From positions 2,976,001-3,040,000 of the forward strand of contig CP064999.1 in the NCBI GenBank assembly GCA_016700115.1: 64,000 nucleotides of DNA, given 5' to 3'. The stretch is from Sphingobacteriales bacterium (GTDB lineage: Bacteria > Bacteroidota > Bacteroidia > Chitinophagales > UBA2359). Each line of letters opens with the position of its first letter. The first letter of the stretch is position 1. The notes below the pieces were generated by a model. The model did no database searches. It was given only the letters and a program-made list of their open reading frames with translations, and had not been told where the DNA came from. This document shows positions 26,463-35,514 of the stretch, in pieces. Both the position numbers and the translations under genes were made by a program.

Positions 26463-28985
26463 ATGTTTTCACTCGAAACAATCAAGGAAATTACCGGTGC
26501 TGAATGGATTCAAAAAATCAATAATCCCCAAATTAAACACCTGATCACCGACAGCAGGAAAGTTGCTTTTGAAGAGGATGCTCTATTTTTTGCACTTCAG
26601 GGCAGTACCTATAACGGAAACGATTTTATCGGGGAACTGTATAACAAAGGGGTGCGGAATTTTGTAGTCAGTATTCCGGTTGAGTTAGAATTTTATCCCG
26701 AATCCAATTTTCTTTTTTCAGAAAATCCACTTCTTGCCCTTCAGCAGATAGCCTCACGACATCGTCAAAACTTTAAACTTCCTGTAACAGGGATTACCGG
26801 AAGTAATGGCAAAACGGTGGTAAAAGAATGGCTGTATCAACTGCTTTGGCAGGATTTTCAAATTGTCAGAAGCCCGAAAAGCTACAATTCGCAGTTAGGC
26901 GTTCCTCTTTCTGTTTGGCAGATAGACCAAACACATACGCTTGCTATTTTTGAGGCAGGCATTTCACAACCTAATGAAATGCAGAATCTTCAAAAAATCA
27001 TCAAACCTGATATCGGAATTTTAACCAATATAGGGCAGGCACATAACGAAGGATTCACTTCTTTAAACCAAAAAGTAACCGAAAAACTTTCTTTGTTTTC
27101 AGAATCTGATTTCCTGATCTATTGTGCCGATTACCCTGTTATTGAGGATGCTATTACCCTTCTGAAATCCAACCCTTTAAATCAAGGGTTGTACCATTTT
27201 TCTCAACTTGCCTGGACTTGCGCAGAAACCTCTGATAATTCAGATGAAAACGCTCATATTGTTTTAAGACTAAAGGTTGAGTTTCATTCTTCTCACACAA
27301 ATATCAGGGCATGGTATAAAAAAGGGACACCGTTTAGTTTTCAGGTACCATTTACTGACGAGGCATCTGTCGAAAATGCCATCCATTGTTTGATGATGAT
27401 GCTTCATTTAAATGTTCCTTTAGATAAAATTGTGGGGAGAATGGGAAACTTAGTTCCTGTTGAGATGAGGCTTGAACTAAGGGCAGGGATAAACAGATCG
27501 TCACTTATCAATGATGCCTACAACTCCGATATTCACTCCCTTTCAATAGCACTCGATTTTTTGCAAAAACAACATCAGCATCAGACCAAAACCCTGATAC
27601 TTTCCGATATTCTGGAAACCGGAGAACAACCGGAAATGCTTTACCAAAAAGTGGCAAAACTGCTGGCTCAAAAAAAAATTAACCGATTTATAGGTATTGG
27701 ACAAACATTGTCTTCCATGAGGTCGCTTTTTTCTCAGTTTAATGCCGGTTTTTACCCCACGACTCCCGACTTTTTACGAAGAATCCCCTCTTTTTCCAAC
27801 GAAGCAATTTTAATTAAAGGCGCTCGTCCTTTTGCCTTTGAAAAAATAGTACAGGTGCTTTCTGCCAAAGCCCATAATACGACCCTTGAGATAAACCTGA
27901 ATGCTATTGCACATAACCTGAAAGTATATCAATCGTTGTTGAAACCGGACACCAAAATCATGGTGATGGTAAAATCACTGTCTTATGGAAGTGGAGGGCA
28001 TGAGATTGCCAATGTTTTACAACAAAACAAAGCAGATTATCTTGCTGTAGCTTATACAGACGAAGGAGTAGCACTCAGAGAGGCGGGAATTACCTTACCT
28101 GTAATGGTTATGAGTCCAAATGCTGACAGTTTCAACGCTCTGGTACGTCATCAACTTGAGCCGGAGTTGTTCAGTCTTTCTCACCTTGCTCAATTTGCTG
28201 CCTATCTTTACCATACTCCTGTTCAGGTAAACTTTCCTTATCCCATTCATTTGAAATTAGATACCGGAATGCACCGGCTTGGTTTTGAAGAAAGCGATTT
28301 ACCGGATTTGCTGAAACTGCTTGAAAAGAACCCGCAACTTAAAATTGTTTCTGTTTTTACACATCTCGCAGCATCCGACAATCCGGAACACGACTATTTT
28401 ACCAATCAACAAATCAATTTATTCAGTAAAATTGCGGATTTGGTGCAAGAACAGACCAAGCACAAATTTTTGCGGCATGTTTTAAACAGCAGTGGAATCA
28501 CCCGATTTCCCGACGAAGTTCAAATGGATATGGTAAGACTTGGAATTGGTTTGTATGGAATAGACAATACTAAACATATTCAAACACAACTTCAGAATGT
28601 CAGCACCCTCAAAACCCATATTTCTCAGCTAAAAAGACTTCAACCCAATCAAACCGTAGGGTATAACCGGAAAGGAAAGGTTAATCGTCCTTCAGTTATA
28701 GCTACCCTTCCGATTGGTTATGCAGATGGCCTTAACCGGCATCTTAGCAATGGAGTTGGGCAAATGATGGTCAATCAACAACTTGCACCTATTATCGGAA
28801 ATATCTGTATGGATATGACAATGCTTGATGTAACAGCGATAAAACAGGTTAAAGAAGGCGATGAGGTGATTGTTTTTGGGGAAAGTCTGCCTGTTCAAAA
28901 CATCGCAAACCGTTTGAACACTATTCCCTATGAAATTTTAACCGGCATTTCGAACCGTGTAAAACGCATTTATTTTCAGGAATGA
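26463..28985 (+). CDS. Bifunctional MurF ligase / alanine racemase
   Basis: An 840-residue fusion. The N-terminal half (about 1-465) is UDP-N-acetylmuramoyl-tripeptide:D-Ala-D-Ala ligase, with the ATP loop TGITGSNGKTVVKEW (GSNGKT, 113-118), AIFEAGISQPNEM and GILTNIGQAHNEGF. The C-terminal half (about 470-840) is a PLP alanine racemase with lysine 504 in MVKSLSYGSG, the second catalytic tyrosine in VGYNRKG and GNICMDMTMLDVT. The racemase makes D-Ala, which supplies the dipeptide that the MurF half adds to the peptidoglycan precursor. This fusion is a known Bacteroidota arrangement. The PLP lysine block is slightly divergent (SLSYGSG for ADAYGHG). Confidence 0.95.
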   Translation: MFSLETIKEITGAEWIQKINNPQIKHLITDSRKVAFEEDALFFALQGSTYNGNDFIGELYNKGVRNFVVSIPVELEFYPESNFLFSENPLLALQQIASRHRQNFKLPVTGITGSNGKTVVKEWLYQLLWQDFQIVRSPKSYNSQLGVPLSVWQIDQTHTLAIFEAGISQPNEMQNLQKIIKPDIGILTNIGQAHNEGFTSLNQKVTEKLSLFSESDFLIYCADYPVIEDAITLLKSNPLNQGLYHFSQLAWTCAETSDNSDENAHIVLRLKVEFHSSHTNIRAWYKKGTPFSFQVPFTDEASVENAIHCLMMMLHLNVPLDKIVGRMGNLVPVEMRLELRAGINRSSLINDAYNSDIHSLSIALDFLQKQHQHQTKTLILSDILETGEQPEMLYQKVAKLLAQKKINRFIGIGQTLSSMRSLFSQFNAGFYPTTPDFLRRIPSFSNEAILIKGARPFAFEKIVQVLSAKAHNTTLEINLNAIAHNLKVYQSLLKPDTKIMVMVKSLSYGSGGHEIANVLQQNKADYLAVAYTDEGVALREAGITLPVMVMSPNADSFNALVRHQLEPELFSLSHLAQFAAYLYHTPVQVNFPYPIHLKLDTGMHRLGFEESDLPDLLKLLEKNPQLKIVSVFTHLAASDNPEHDYFTNQQINLFSKIADLVQEQTKHKFLRHVLNSSGITRFPDEVQMDMVRLGIGLYGIDNTKHIQTQLQNVSTLKTHISQLKRLQPNQTVGYNRKGKVNRPSVIATLPIGYADGLNRHLSNGVGQMMVNQQLAPIIGNICMDMTMLDVTAIKQVKEGDEVIVFGESLPVQNIANRLNTIPYEILTGISNRVKRIYFQE

Positions 28986-29113
28986 TTTCAGGCATTAGTT
29001 TTTCTGCTTACTAAGTGATTAACAGGTTGTTAAGCAGTGATGGTTCCGGCATATTTAATCAAATACATTGAGAAAAGTAGGAACGTCTTTACCTAAAAGT
29101 TGAAAGATGTTGG

Positions 29114-29239
29114 CTATACCTCTTCACTATCTAAAATAACCCACCCCTAACCCTTCCAAGGAGGGGAATTTAAAGACCTACGTCAGTAATTGATGGTGCA
29201 AAATCAAATTAGAGTTGGTATTAAATGTCTGTGGATGAC
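29114..29239. repeat. Dispersed repeat, copy 1
   Basis: About 125 bp beginning near TATACCTCTTCACTATCTAA, with an internal palindrome (CCCTTCCAAGGAGGGG). It is nearly identical to the copy at 29481-29590 and diverged from the one at 30422-30546. The end GTTGGTATTA...GTGGATGAC is shared with copy 3 only. Confidence 0.75.
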
Positions 29240-29367
29240 TTAAAGAGTTGACTTAGGCGGTTAAGAATAATTGAAAAAGTCTGCCCTCCTTTAGGTAACA
29301 TACCGAGTAGTTTGTTTTCACCACCACCTTTTTACCTTAGTAACCAACTAATTACACACTCAAAAAA

Positions 29368-29482
29368 AACCTTATTACCTTATTGTCCGAAGTGCATACA
29401 TCCCTTTTTTATGCTTTCATTTTTATAAAGTAATAAGGTTTGTGAGTTTACTTGTTATATATTTTACTAAGGTAATAAGGTT
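29368..29482. repeat. 15-bp inverted repeat, 115-bp span
   Basis: AACCTTATTACCTTA at 29368-29382 is the exact complement of TAAGGTAATAAGGTT at 29468-29482. A third related arm (AAGTAATAAGGTTTGTGAG, near 29428) lies between them. This is a small hairpin-forming element, possibly a MITE end pair. The right arm touches dispersed repeat copy 2. Confidence 0.65.
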
Positions 29483-29590
29483 ATACCACTTCACTATCTA
29501 AAAGAACCCACCCCTAACCCTTCCAAGGAGGGGAATTTAAAGACCTACGTCAGTAATTGATGGTGCAAAATTAAATTATAGTTGGTCTAA
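29481..29590. repeat. Dispersed repeat, copy 2
   Basis: Nearly identical to copy 1 from the CTTCACTATCTAAAA block through the GAATTTAAAGACCTACGTCA block and TGATGGTGCAAAAT. Divergence begins after GTTGGTCT. Confidence 0.75.
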
Positions 29591-29962
29591 AAAGAAAACT
29601 CCGGACACCCAAAAACTCCCCGAACCTCTGTGGAACCTAAAACCCGGTGAACCTCATCCGCGTAATTGAATTTCTTAATACCCCTTTCCCCCCCAAAAAA
29701 AACCGATTCTTCAAATTTTTTTCCCAAAAAAGCTTGGATAGTTAAATAATTTGCATTTTCAGCCATGATTATTATAAAAATATCTCAACCCGGAATTTTT
29801 TAACCCGGAATCCTCCTTATTTAACCCTTCGGATGCGTTTTGTAACCCCTTACCGTTGTTTTTATGCATCTAACCATCAAATCAATAGCCCCTTACACCA
29901 CAAAAAAGCCCCCCTGTTTCGGCTTTGATGCTTCTTTTCCCAAAAATAACATGGTTTCCGAT

Positions 29963-30298
29963 GTTTTGAAACCCCCGGTGGCCGTGTTGAAACCCCCGGT
30001 GGCCGCTTCTAAGCCCTGTTTCGGCGGCCACGATACCCTTATAAACGGCCACGATACCCTTATAAACGGCCACGACACCCTTATAAACGGCCACGACACC
30101 CTTATAAACGGCCACGATACCCTTATAAACGGCCACGACACCCTTATAAACGGCCACGACACCCTTATAAACGGCCACGACACCCTTATAAACGGCCACA
30201 GCACCCTTATAAACGGCCACGACACCCTTATAAACGGCCACAGCACCCTTAGAAACGGCCACAATGACCTTCAACACGGCCACAGTGCTTTTTGCATC
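29963..30298. repeat. GC-rich tandem array of 16 units with exact 21-bp period (array 2)
   Basis: Eleven near-identical units (30026-30256) start GGCCACGAYACCC or GGCCACAGCACCC and end TTATAAAC or TTAGAAAC, with the first base every 21 bp from 30026. Two degenerate units follow (30257-30298). Three divergent 21-bp units precede in the same register: two GAAACCCCCGGTGGCC units and one ending TGTTTCGGC (29963-30025). There are no spacers. Because 21 is a multiple of three, long open frames arise in several phases (GHDTLIN on the forward strand, VAVYKGV and WPFIRVS on the reverse), none convincing as a protein. On the reverse strand each unit contains GTTTATAAGGGTGTC. Confidence 0.95.
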
Positions 30299-30353
30299 CT
30301 GCTGAGAATATTTAGATACCAGTATTGTACATAAACCTTTAAAATCAAACATT

Positions 30354-30422
30354 ATGACCATACCAAAAAAAGAAATCAGGAAATTTGGATTATCTGATGC
30401 GGATATGCTGGAAGAAGGGTAG
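30354..30422 (+). pseudogene. 22-codon remnant of a protein N-terminus (possible)
   Basis: The short frame reads MTIPKKEIRKFGLSDADM followed by LEEG and a stop. It has the feel of the start of a longer charged protein, not of random sequence, and its stop coincides with the start of dispersed repeat copy 3. The likely reading is a gene truncated by the repeat, but a genuine small peptide cannot be excluded. Confidence 0.3.
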
Positions 30423-30546
30423 TTACCCCATTTCACTATCTAAAAGAACCCACTCCTAACCCCTCTGAGTAGTAGAATTTAAAGAAGTTTGTCAGTTATT
30501 GATGGTTCAGAATTAAATATTAGTTGGTATTATATAGTGGATGACG
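30422..30546. repeat. Dispersed repeat, copy 3 (diverged)
   Basis: Shares TTTCACTATCTAAAAGAACC, GAATTTAAAGAA, GTCAGTTATTGATGGTTCA and GTTGGTATTA...GTGGATGAC with copies 1 and 2, with many substitutions, and has lost the clean internal palindrome. Confidence 0.65.
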
Positions 30547-30703
30547 TTGGTTTTTCACAACTTTATAGCGGGAACAAGACTTTCAATTCTTACTTTTGGA
30601 TTTGGGTAATTTTTAAACTCAATCCATCCGGGATTGTTTACCATTGATACTCATAGAAATCGTCTTTAAAAAACACTCCTTCACTTTCATATCATTTTAA
30701 TCA

Positions 30704-31504
30704 ATGACAACAACAGTTAATCCTATTCAAAATGAAAAGCAGCAGGTTATTAACAGCCTGAAGATTCCGGTTTATGCGGTTTTGGTACTTTGGTTGATTA
30801 AAATTGCGGAGGTTGTTTTTAATTTTAGTCTGAGCAGTTTGGGTATTTACCCAAGGACAATCCGGGGGATTGCCGGCATTATCACGGCTCCTTTGATTCA
30901 TGGAGGGGCAAGAGGTAATGATATTTTAGGAGACTTTTCCCATATTTTTTCCAATACGATGCCTTTAATTGTTTTGGGATTCATTGTTTTATATTCTTAC
31001 AGGCAGATTGCGGCAAAGCTGATTTCAATAATCTGGTTAGGCAGTGGAATGATGGTTTGGCTGGCAGGCAGAGCATCTTATCATATCGGCGCAAGTATGT
31101 TAATTTATGGGCTGGCATTTTTTGTGTTTTTTAGCGGCGTGTTTCGAAAAGATACGCGATCCATAGCATTAGCGTCCATCGTTGTTCTTTTTTATGGCAG
31201 TATGGTTTGGGGATTGCTTCCGTTGGAAAGAGGGGTTTCGTGGGAAGGACATATTGCAGGGGCAATTATGGGAATTGCAACAGCGTATCTGTACAGAGGG
31301 GTAAATCCGCGCAAAAGGTATGATTGGGAAATTGAAGAAGAGCAGTTAAAAAAACAACCTGTTGAAACTAATCTGGAAGACCCGTTTTGGGTGCCCAAGC
31401 CAATTCAAACAAACCGGTACACGTCAGATAATATTTTAAACTGGGAGGTAAATTACCATTTGTTGGAGAGTAAGAAAACGGACGAGCCGCCCAAAAGCGA
31501 GTAA
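30704..31504 (+). CDS. Rhomboid-family intramembrane serine protease
   Basis: This 266-residue protein has about six membrane segments. The rhomboid features are the HxxxN-like loop DFSHIFSNTMPLIVLG, the nucleophile motif GAS (YHIGASMLIYG) in one helix and the partner histidine in a later helix (SWEGHIAGAIMG), giving the Ser-His dyad that cuts within the membrane. The cytoplasmic C-terminal tail is hydrophilic. The substrate is unknown. The gene follows the repeat island and is convergent with the LysE gene. Confidence 0.88.
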   Translation: MTTTVNPIQNEKQQVINSLKIPVYAVLVLWLIKIAEVVFNFSLSSLGIYPRTIRGIAGIITAPLIHGGARGNDILGDFSHIFSNTMPLIVLGFIVLYSYRQIAAKLISIIWLGSGMMVWLAGRASYHIGASMLIYGLAFFVFFSGVFRKDTRSIALASIVVLFYGSMVWGLLPLERGVSWEGHIAGAIMGIATAYLYRGVNPRKRYDWEIEEEQLKKQPVETNLEDPFWVPKPIQTNRYTSDNILNWEVNYHLLESKKTDEPPKSE

Positions 31505-31527
31505 GCTGCATTGGTGAATACCGTTTT

Positions 31528-32151
31528 TTAAGCAGTTTTTGAAAAAAGCGTATGATACAGAAGGCGTAATCCGAAGAAAATAAGGAGCAAACCAACCAAG
31601 CGGAAAAAACGGAGGAGCCATTTTTTGTTTAAAATGCGGGAAAGTTTAGCCGCAAAAGTTACTTTCAGCATATCGGTCATAAAAATGGCCGACAAAGTTC
31701 CGGACAAATAAAAAGCCAATTTACCCCCAAAACCATATTTCCCGCTTGCATTTCCGATAATACTCAGCCAGATAACAAATACGGTGGGGTTTAGAAAATT
31801 TACCGCAAATCCTTTGGTAAAAGCCAGATAGTATTTGGAGTTGTTGGGATTACCGGACTGAACAGATGATGGGGCAGGGGGCTTTATCAAGTAATTTGTT
31901 CCAAAAAACAAAAGCAAAAAACCGCCCAATAGACCGAGGTAAAAACCATTGTCCGGATTTTTCAGAATTTCTGAGGCACCAAAAACACCAATCAAAACAC
32001 ATAAAATATCGCTGATAAAAATACCTGTTGCTAACCAATAGCCCACGAATAGCCCTTTTGACAGGGCTGTATGAAGCAAGGTAAAAAATACCGGTCCAAC
32101 AATAAACATAAGAAGCAGCCCTATACCAAAACCTTCGACAAAAGGCATCAT
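31528..32151 (-). CDS. LysE-family amino acid exporter
   Basis: This 207-residue membrane protein has about six segments. It begins GFGIGLLLMFIVGPVFFTLLHTAL, the LysE/RhtB signature with the conserved GPVFF turn, and has FTKGFAVNFLNPTVFVIWLSI in the middle. Such proteins export lysine, arginine, threonine or related metabolites. The particular substrate is not visible from sequence. It is preceded by the leftward NADAR gene with an 83-bp gap. Confidence 0.85.
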   Translation of the reverse strand: MMPFVEGFGIGLLLMFIVGPVFFTLLHTALSKGLFVGYWLATGIFISDILCVLIGVFGASEILKNPDNGFYLGLLGGFLLLFFGTNYLIKPPAPSSVQSGNPNNSKYYLAFTKGFAVNFLNPTVFVIWLSIIGNASGKYGFGGKLAFYLSGTLSAIFMTDMLKVTFAAKLSRILNKKWLLRFFRLVGLLLIFFGLRLLYHTLFSKTA

Positions 32152-32234
32152 TTTAATTTATTTTTTGCGTTGCGATTTAAAACAAAAGAGGTGGGATTTT
32201 GGAATTTTTCATTCACCAATTCTGCAACTTTTGT

Positions 32235-32822
32235 CTAAAGTTTAACAATTGCAGATTTAGACCTCTCGGTTCTTTTTAGTAAAAAATCTCTCACTTCCAT
32301 CAGGGCAAAACCAAGCAGGTTTAAACCTAACCAGGTTGTCGGGTTTTCAATGTGTTTATAGGTTGCCCTTAATCCAATTCCCCAAATCGTATCAAAAGGG
32401 CTGGCTTCAACCAAAACCCGGTCTTTTGTTGCAAGTAAATAGCTGAGCAGGTCGGGATTTTGTGAGAACTTATGTTTGTTGCCTGTTTTTACGATGTCGA
32501 ATCGGTTAGATTCCCATATTTTTATATCGAATCCCTTCACTCTTCGTCCTAATTCTTTCACCTCACCCGGTGATTTTGCCGTTAAAATAGCCTGGTGCAT
32601 TTCGTAATCTTTAAACAGCAGGGCTTTTTCTGCCATCATCCAATGTTCGGCAGTCGGGTAAACTTGTTTTTTAACGGTAAACGGAGAATCATACCATTGA
32701 CTTAAGCTAAACTTCCCTAAATCGTCGGCATCGCAGGTGGGTTTATGCCCCCAAAAGAAGATATACTTGAGTTTTTTACCTTTTTCATATTGACTGATTA
32801 TCCATTTCATTGAGTATTTCAT
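32235..32822 (-). CDS. NADAR-family (YbiA-like) N-glycosidase
   Basis: This 195-residue NADAR protein shows IFFWGHKP, LSQWYDSPFTV, the core YPTAEHWMMAEKALLF, the ATKDRVLVEASPFDTIWGIGL block and the final WLGLNLLGFALMEVRDFL. YbiA of E. coli hydrolyses the N-glycosidic bond of damaged riboflavin precursors. Other NADAR proteins remove ADP-ribose from guanine as antitoxins. No DarT-like toxin gene is adjacent, so the housekeeping damage-control role is more likely. The start could be at residue 5. Confidence 0.9.
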   Translation of the reverse strand: MKYSMKWIISQYEKGKKLKYIFFWGHKPTCDADDLGKFSLSQWYDSPFTVKKQVYPTAEHWMMAEKALLFKDYEMHQAILTAKSPGEVKELGRRVKGFDIKIWESNRFDIVKTGNKHKFSQNPDLLSYLLATKDRVLVEASPFDTIWGIGLRATYKHIENPTTWLGLNLLGFALMEVRDFLLKRTERSKSAIVKL

Positions 32823-32945
32823 AATGGTACAATTTAGAAGGTTAGATATGCCAACATCGTTTCAAATCTGGTTGCCTTTATCGCTCTATGCCCATTATGA
32901 CAAAGATTGAAATCGTTAACCGTCAAAAAGGAGCAATATCATAAA

Positions 32946-33037
32946 GTGAAAAACTAAAAGTGAAAAGTGAAAAGTGAAAAGTGAAAAGTGAAAAGTGAAA
33001 AGTGAAAAGTGAAAAGTGAAAAGTGAAAAACTAAAAG
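32946..33037. repeat. Ten-copy 7-bp tandem repeat (GTGAAAA) framed by a 15-bp direct repeat
   Basis: GTG recurs every 7 bp from 32960 to 33023 (unit GTGAAAA). The run is framed by identical 15-mers GTGAAAAACTAAAAG at 32946-32960 and 33023-33037. It lies between two leftward genes, about 40 bp past the stop codon of the BNR lipoprotein gene. It should be length-variable through slippage. Confidence 0.9.
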
Positions 33038-33077
33038 CTTTTGATTTGTGGGATTCGGGTTTAAATAGAATGGGTTG

Positions 33078-34226
33078 TCAATCTAAAGGATAGACTAAGG
33101 GTTTCCATGTTTTACCTCCGTCTGAAGTCAGTTGAAGCACATTTCCACTTGTTGCTATTCCTACAAGTCTGCTGGAGAAGTCGAGAGCATCTGCGTAAAT
33201 TCTGTTTTGGTTGACTTTTTCCCAGCTTTGCCCGCCATTTTTTGTTTGGTAAACATCAGCTACTACGGCGATATCATCGTTAAAGGCAGCCGAAACGGCA
33301 TAAGCATATTCTTCATCAACAGCATACAGATCCGTAATTCCGGAGTTGGCGATTATCAAATTAAAACTTTGCCAGGTTTGCCCGCTGTTGGAAGAATAGT
33401 AAATCTGCTTACCGGTTTTTGAATAGGCATACATAAAATTGGGCGAACCGGGCAATACAAAGAGGGTAGTAAGTGCAACGCCCGATGAAATCTGGTAGGT
33501 TTCAGTCCAGTTTACCCCTCCGTCATTGCTTACTAACAAGTAGGAATCGCTGCTGCTGTTGTTCACCAACAGATAACCGGTAAAAGTGTTGATAAAATAA
33601 GCATCGGCCGGAGTATAAACCTGACTAAGTTCCGAAATCAGGTTGAACAAGTTGATGTTATTAAAGGCATCTTTGATAACCTGATAGACTTTCAACCCTG
33701 ACGGGAAAACCGTACTTCCCTGAGCGGCAGCATAAGAGGTAAATACCCATCCGAGGTCTTTGTTTAAGAAATGGACAACTTTAAAGTCATGTGTGCCGGT
33801 TATAGTTTCTCCGCCTTCGATCCGGTTTTCAAAACGGGGTACATACAATTTGTTGTAGTAGTTTTCACCAAAATTGTTGCTTTCCTCTAACTGCAGGTCG
33901 GAATAAGCTTCGGGGTAAATGACAATGTTTTCAAAATCGTTATAGATCACTCTTTCATACAACACGCCGTCGGCAACCGCATAAATTGAATCGAAGTAAT
34001 TAGGGGTATAATAAGCATATCCGCCTCCAAAACCGACAATCGTAGTATCGTCTGTCATATATCCATAGATTTTATCGCCCGTCGTCAAAGCTGAGGTGGC
34101 TGGATTTACAAGGGGCACTATGTCTGCATAATCCAACAATAGTTTGTTGTTTTCAGAAAAACAGCCCGTCGTAAATGAAACCACAAAAATCAGGATGCTG
34201 CTAAAAATGGATTTGCGGATGAACAT
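33078..34226 (-). CDS. Lipoprotein with BNR/Asp-box repeats (YCF48-like beta-propeller)
   Basis: This 382-residue exported protein has a hydrophobic leader followed by TTGC, a plausible lipoprotein cysteine at residue 22. At least four Asp-box motifs are visible: SNDGGVNWTE, SSNSGQTWQS, TKNGGQSWEK and TSDGGKTWKP, typical of beta-propeller proteins related to YCF48 and sialidases. The propeller is probably extracellular or on the outer-membrane face. No catalytic residues could be assigned. The neighbouring genes give no functional hint. Confidence 0.75.
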   Translation of the reverse strand: MFIRKSIFSSILIFVVSFTTGCFSENNKLLLDYADIVPLVNPATSALTTGDKIYGYMTDDTTIVGFGGGYAYYTPNYFDSIYAVADGVLYERVIYNDFENIVIYPEAYSDLQLEESNNFGENYYNKLYVPRFENRIEGGETITGTHDFKVVHFLNKDLGWVFTSYAAAQGSTVFPSGLKVYQVIKDAFNNINLFNLISELSQVYTPADAYFINTFTGYLLVNNSSSDSYLLVSNDGGVNWTETYQISSGVALTTLFVLPGSPNFMYAYSKTGKQIYYSSNSGQTWQSFNLIIANSGITDLYAVDEEYAYAVSAAFNDDIAVVADVYQTKNGGQSWEKVNQNRIYADALDFSSRLVGIATSGNVLQLTSDGGKTWKPLVYPLD

Positions 34227-34325
34227 AATTAAGGTTTTTGGGTATTCAGGATATTAGAACGTATCTTATTCCGATGATAAGATGATCGGACACGAAGTTA
34301 TTAAAATTTCAGTAGCAAAACGGAC

Positions 34326-35327
34326 TTATTCGCTCAATAAAGCACTGGCTTCCTTAAATAACCGTTCTTTTTCAACAGGAACGACACCAACTTGTTCGCA
34401 AACCAATCCGGCAGCAATATTGGCCAACTCTACGGTCGCAAAAATATCTAATTCCAAAGCGATGCCAAGCGCAAGAATACTTAAAACAGTATCACCCGCT
34501 CCGGAAACATCCGTTATGTTTCGTTGGTAAGCGGGGCAGATTTCGTGATCGTCGGGAGTTGCCACAAAAATACCCTTAGATGACAGGGTAATAACCGTAT
34601 AATCGTTTTGAAGAATGCTTCTTAACTGACTATCTGCAGCAACTAATGTTTCAATTTTAGCCGGGTTAATGTCAATCTCCAAGGCGTTGATGGCTTCTGT
34701 AAGATTGGGTTTTATCAAAGTACAGCCCCGGTACTCAAAAAAGTTGTCATATTTAGGATCAACCACCACCGGAATTTTAGCCTGCTTGCAATTGTGAATT
34801 ATATTGGCAATCAGCTTAGGAGTAAGCACTCCTTTGTTGTAATCCTGTAAAACAACTACCTGCGGATTTTCAGCATAAATTACATCTATGATATTGTCAA
34901 TTAACAATAACTCTGTATTTTCTTCCAAAGGGTCTTTTTGTTCCACATCATAGCGCAACATTTGTTGATTGCGGCTGATAATGCGGTTTTTTACCGTTGT
35001 TTTTCGTTCCTGATCCAATACAATCATCTGTGAATTGATGCCATGATGGTGTAGTGTTTCCTTGAAGGTATATCCATCCGGATCGTCACCGACAACAGAC
35101 AACAAAAACACCTTTGCACCCAATTCTTTCAGGTTAAGGGCTACATTTGCAGCTCCGCCAAGACGGTTTTCCCGTTTAAACACTTCAACAACAGGTATTG
35201 GGGCTTCCGGAGAGATACGGGTTACATGACCAAAAATATAATGGTCGAGCATAACATCGCCAACAACCATTACTCGTAAATGCTGAAATGATTCAAAAAT
35301 ATGTGAAATCGAATTTTGTTCTGACAT
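34326..35327 (-). CDS. D-glycero-beta-D-manno-heptose-7-phosphate 1-kinase (PfkB family)
   Basis: This 333-residue ribokinase-fold protein corresponds to the kinase half of HldE/RfaE. Motifs are VVGDVMLDHYIFGHVTRISPEAPIPVV at the start, GGAANVALNL, VVVDPKYDNFFEYRGCTLIKPN and the catalytic loop DVSGAGDT with its base at D279. It lacks the nucleotidyltransferase half, so it resembles stand-alone HldA. It acts in synthesis of ADP-heptose for lipopolysaccharide inner core. The other heptose genes are not in the window. Confidence 0.9.
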   Translation of the reverse strand: MSEQNSISHIFESFQHLRVMVVGDVMLDHYIFGHVTRISPEAPIPVVEVFKRENRLGGAANVALNLKELGAKVFLLSVVGDDPDGYTFKETLHHHGINSQMIVLDQERKTTVKNRIISRNQQMLRYDVEQKDPLEENTELLLIDNIIDVIYAENPQVVVLQDYNKGVLTPKLIANIIHNCKQAKIPVVVDPKYDNFFEYRGCTLIKPNLTEAINALEIDINPAKIETLVAADSQLRSILQNDYTVITLSSKGIFVATPDDHEICPAYQRNITDVSGAGDTVLSILALGIALELDIFATVELANIAAGLVCEQVGVVPVEKERLFKEASALLSE

Positions 35328-35401
35328 GGTTGTTTGCTTGAAGGTAGCGGTAAATGATTCTTCAGGGCTTTGATGCTTCTTTCAAAACTATGGTCTTTGC
35401 G

Positions 35402-35409
35402 CAAAAATA
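35402..35409 (-). promoter_or_regulatory. -7 promoter element TATTTTTG upstream of the heptose kinase gene
   Basis: On the reverse strand TATTTTTG (35409-35402) lies 74 bp before the start codon. A -33 TTG is not evident. Confidence 0.4.
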
Positions 35410-35514
35410 AACGATTGTTTCATTTATTTATACTTTATAATTGATTTTATCTTTTCTGAATTTTTAAATATTTCTTTAACATGCCGGAACGATTTAGGTT
35501 GCTGCAATCAATCA

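Larger units (their letters stand above)
28986..29962. other. Gene-free repeat island, left part
   Basis: There is no credible gene between murF-alr and the rhomboid gene. This left part holds two copies of a dispersed repeat (29114-29239, 29481-29590), a 15-bp perfect inverted repeat (29368-29382 with 29468-29482), a C-run near 29690 and three AACCC words spaced 21 bp apart at 29802, 29823 and 29844 just before the 21-bp array. Confidence 0.6.

Noticed and set aside
29963..30298. CRISPR array
   Set aside because: Units are contiguous with no spacers and no cas genes lie in the window. The same holds for arrays at 5119, 41978 and 43689.
29864..30334. Forward 156-codon frame across the 21-bp array (GHDTLIN repeats) as a protein gene
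   Set aside because: Frames are open on both strands in several phases because the unit is a multiple of three. There is no signal peptide, domain or ribosome-binding site, and the termini change with the neighbouring repeats.
29882..30436. Reverse 184-codon frame (VAVYKGV repeats) as a protein gene
   Set aside because: It is the antisense of the same array, with the same objection; its N-terminus is made of the dispersed repeat and the truncated frame.
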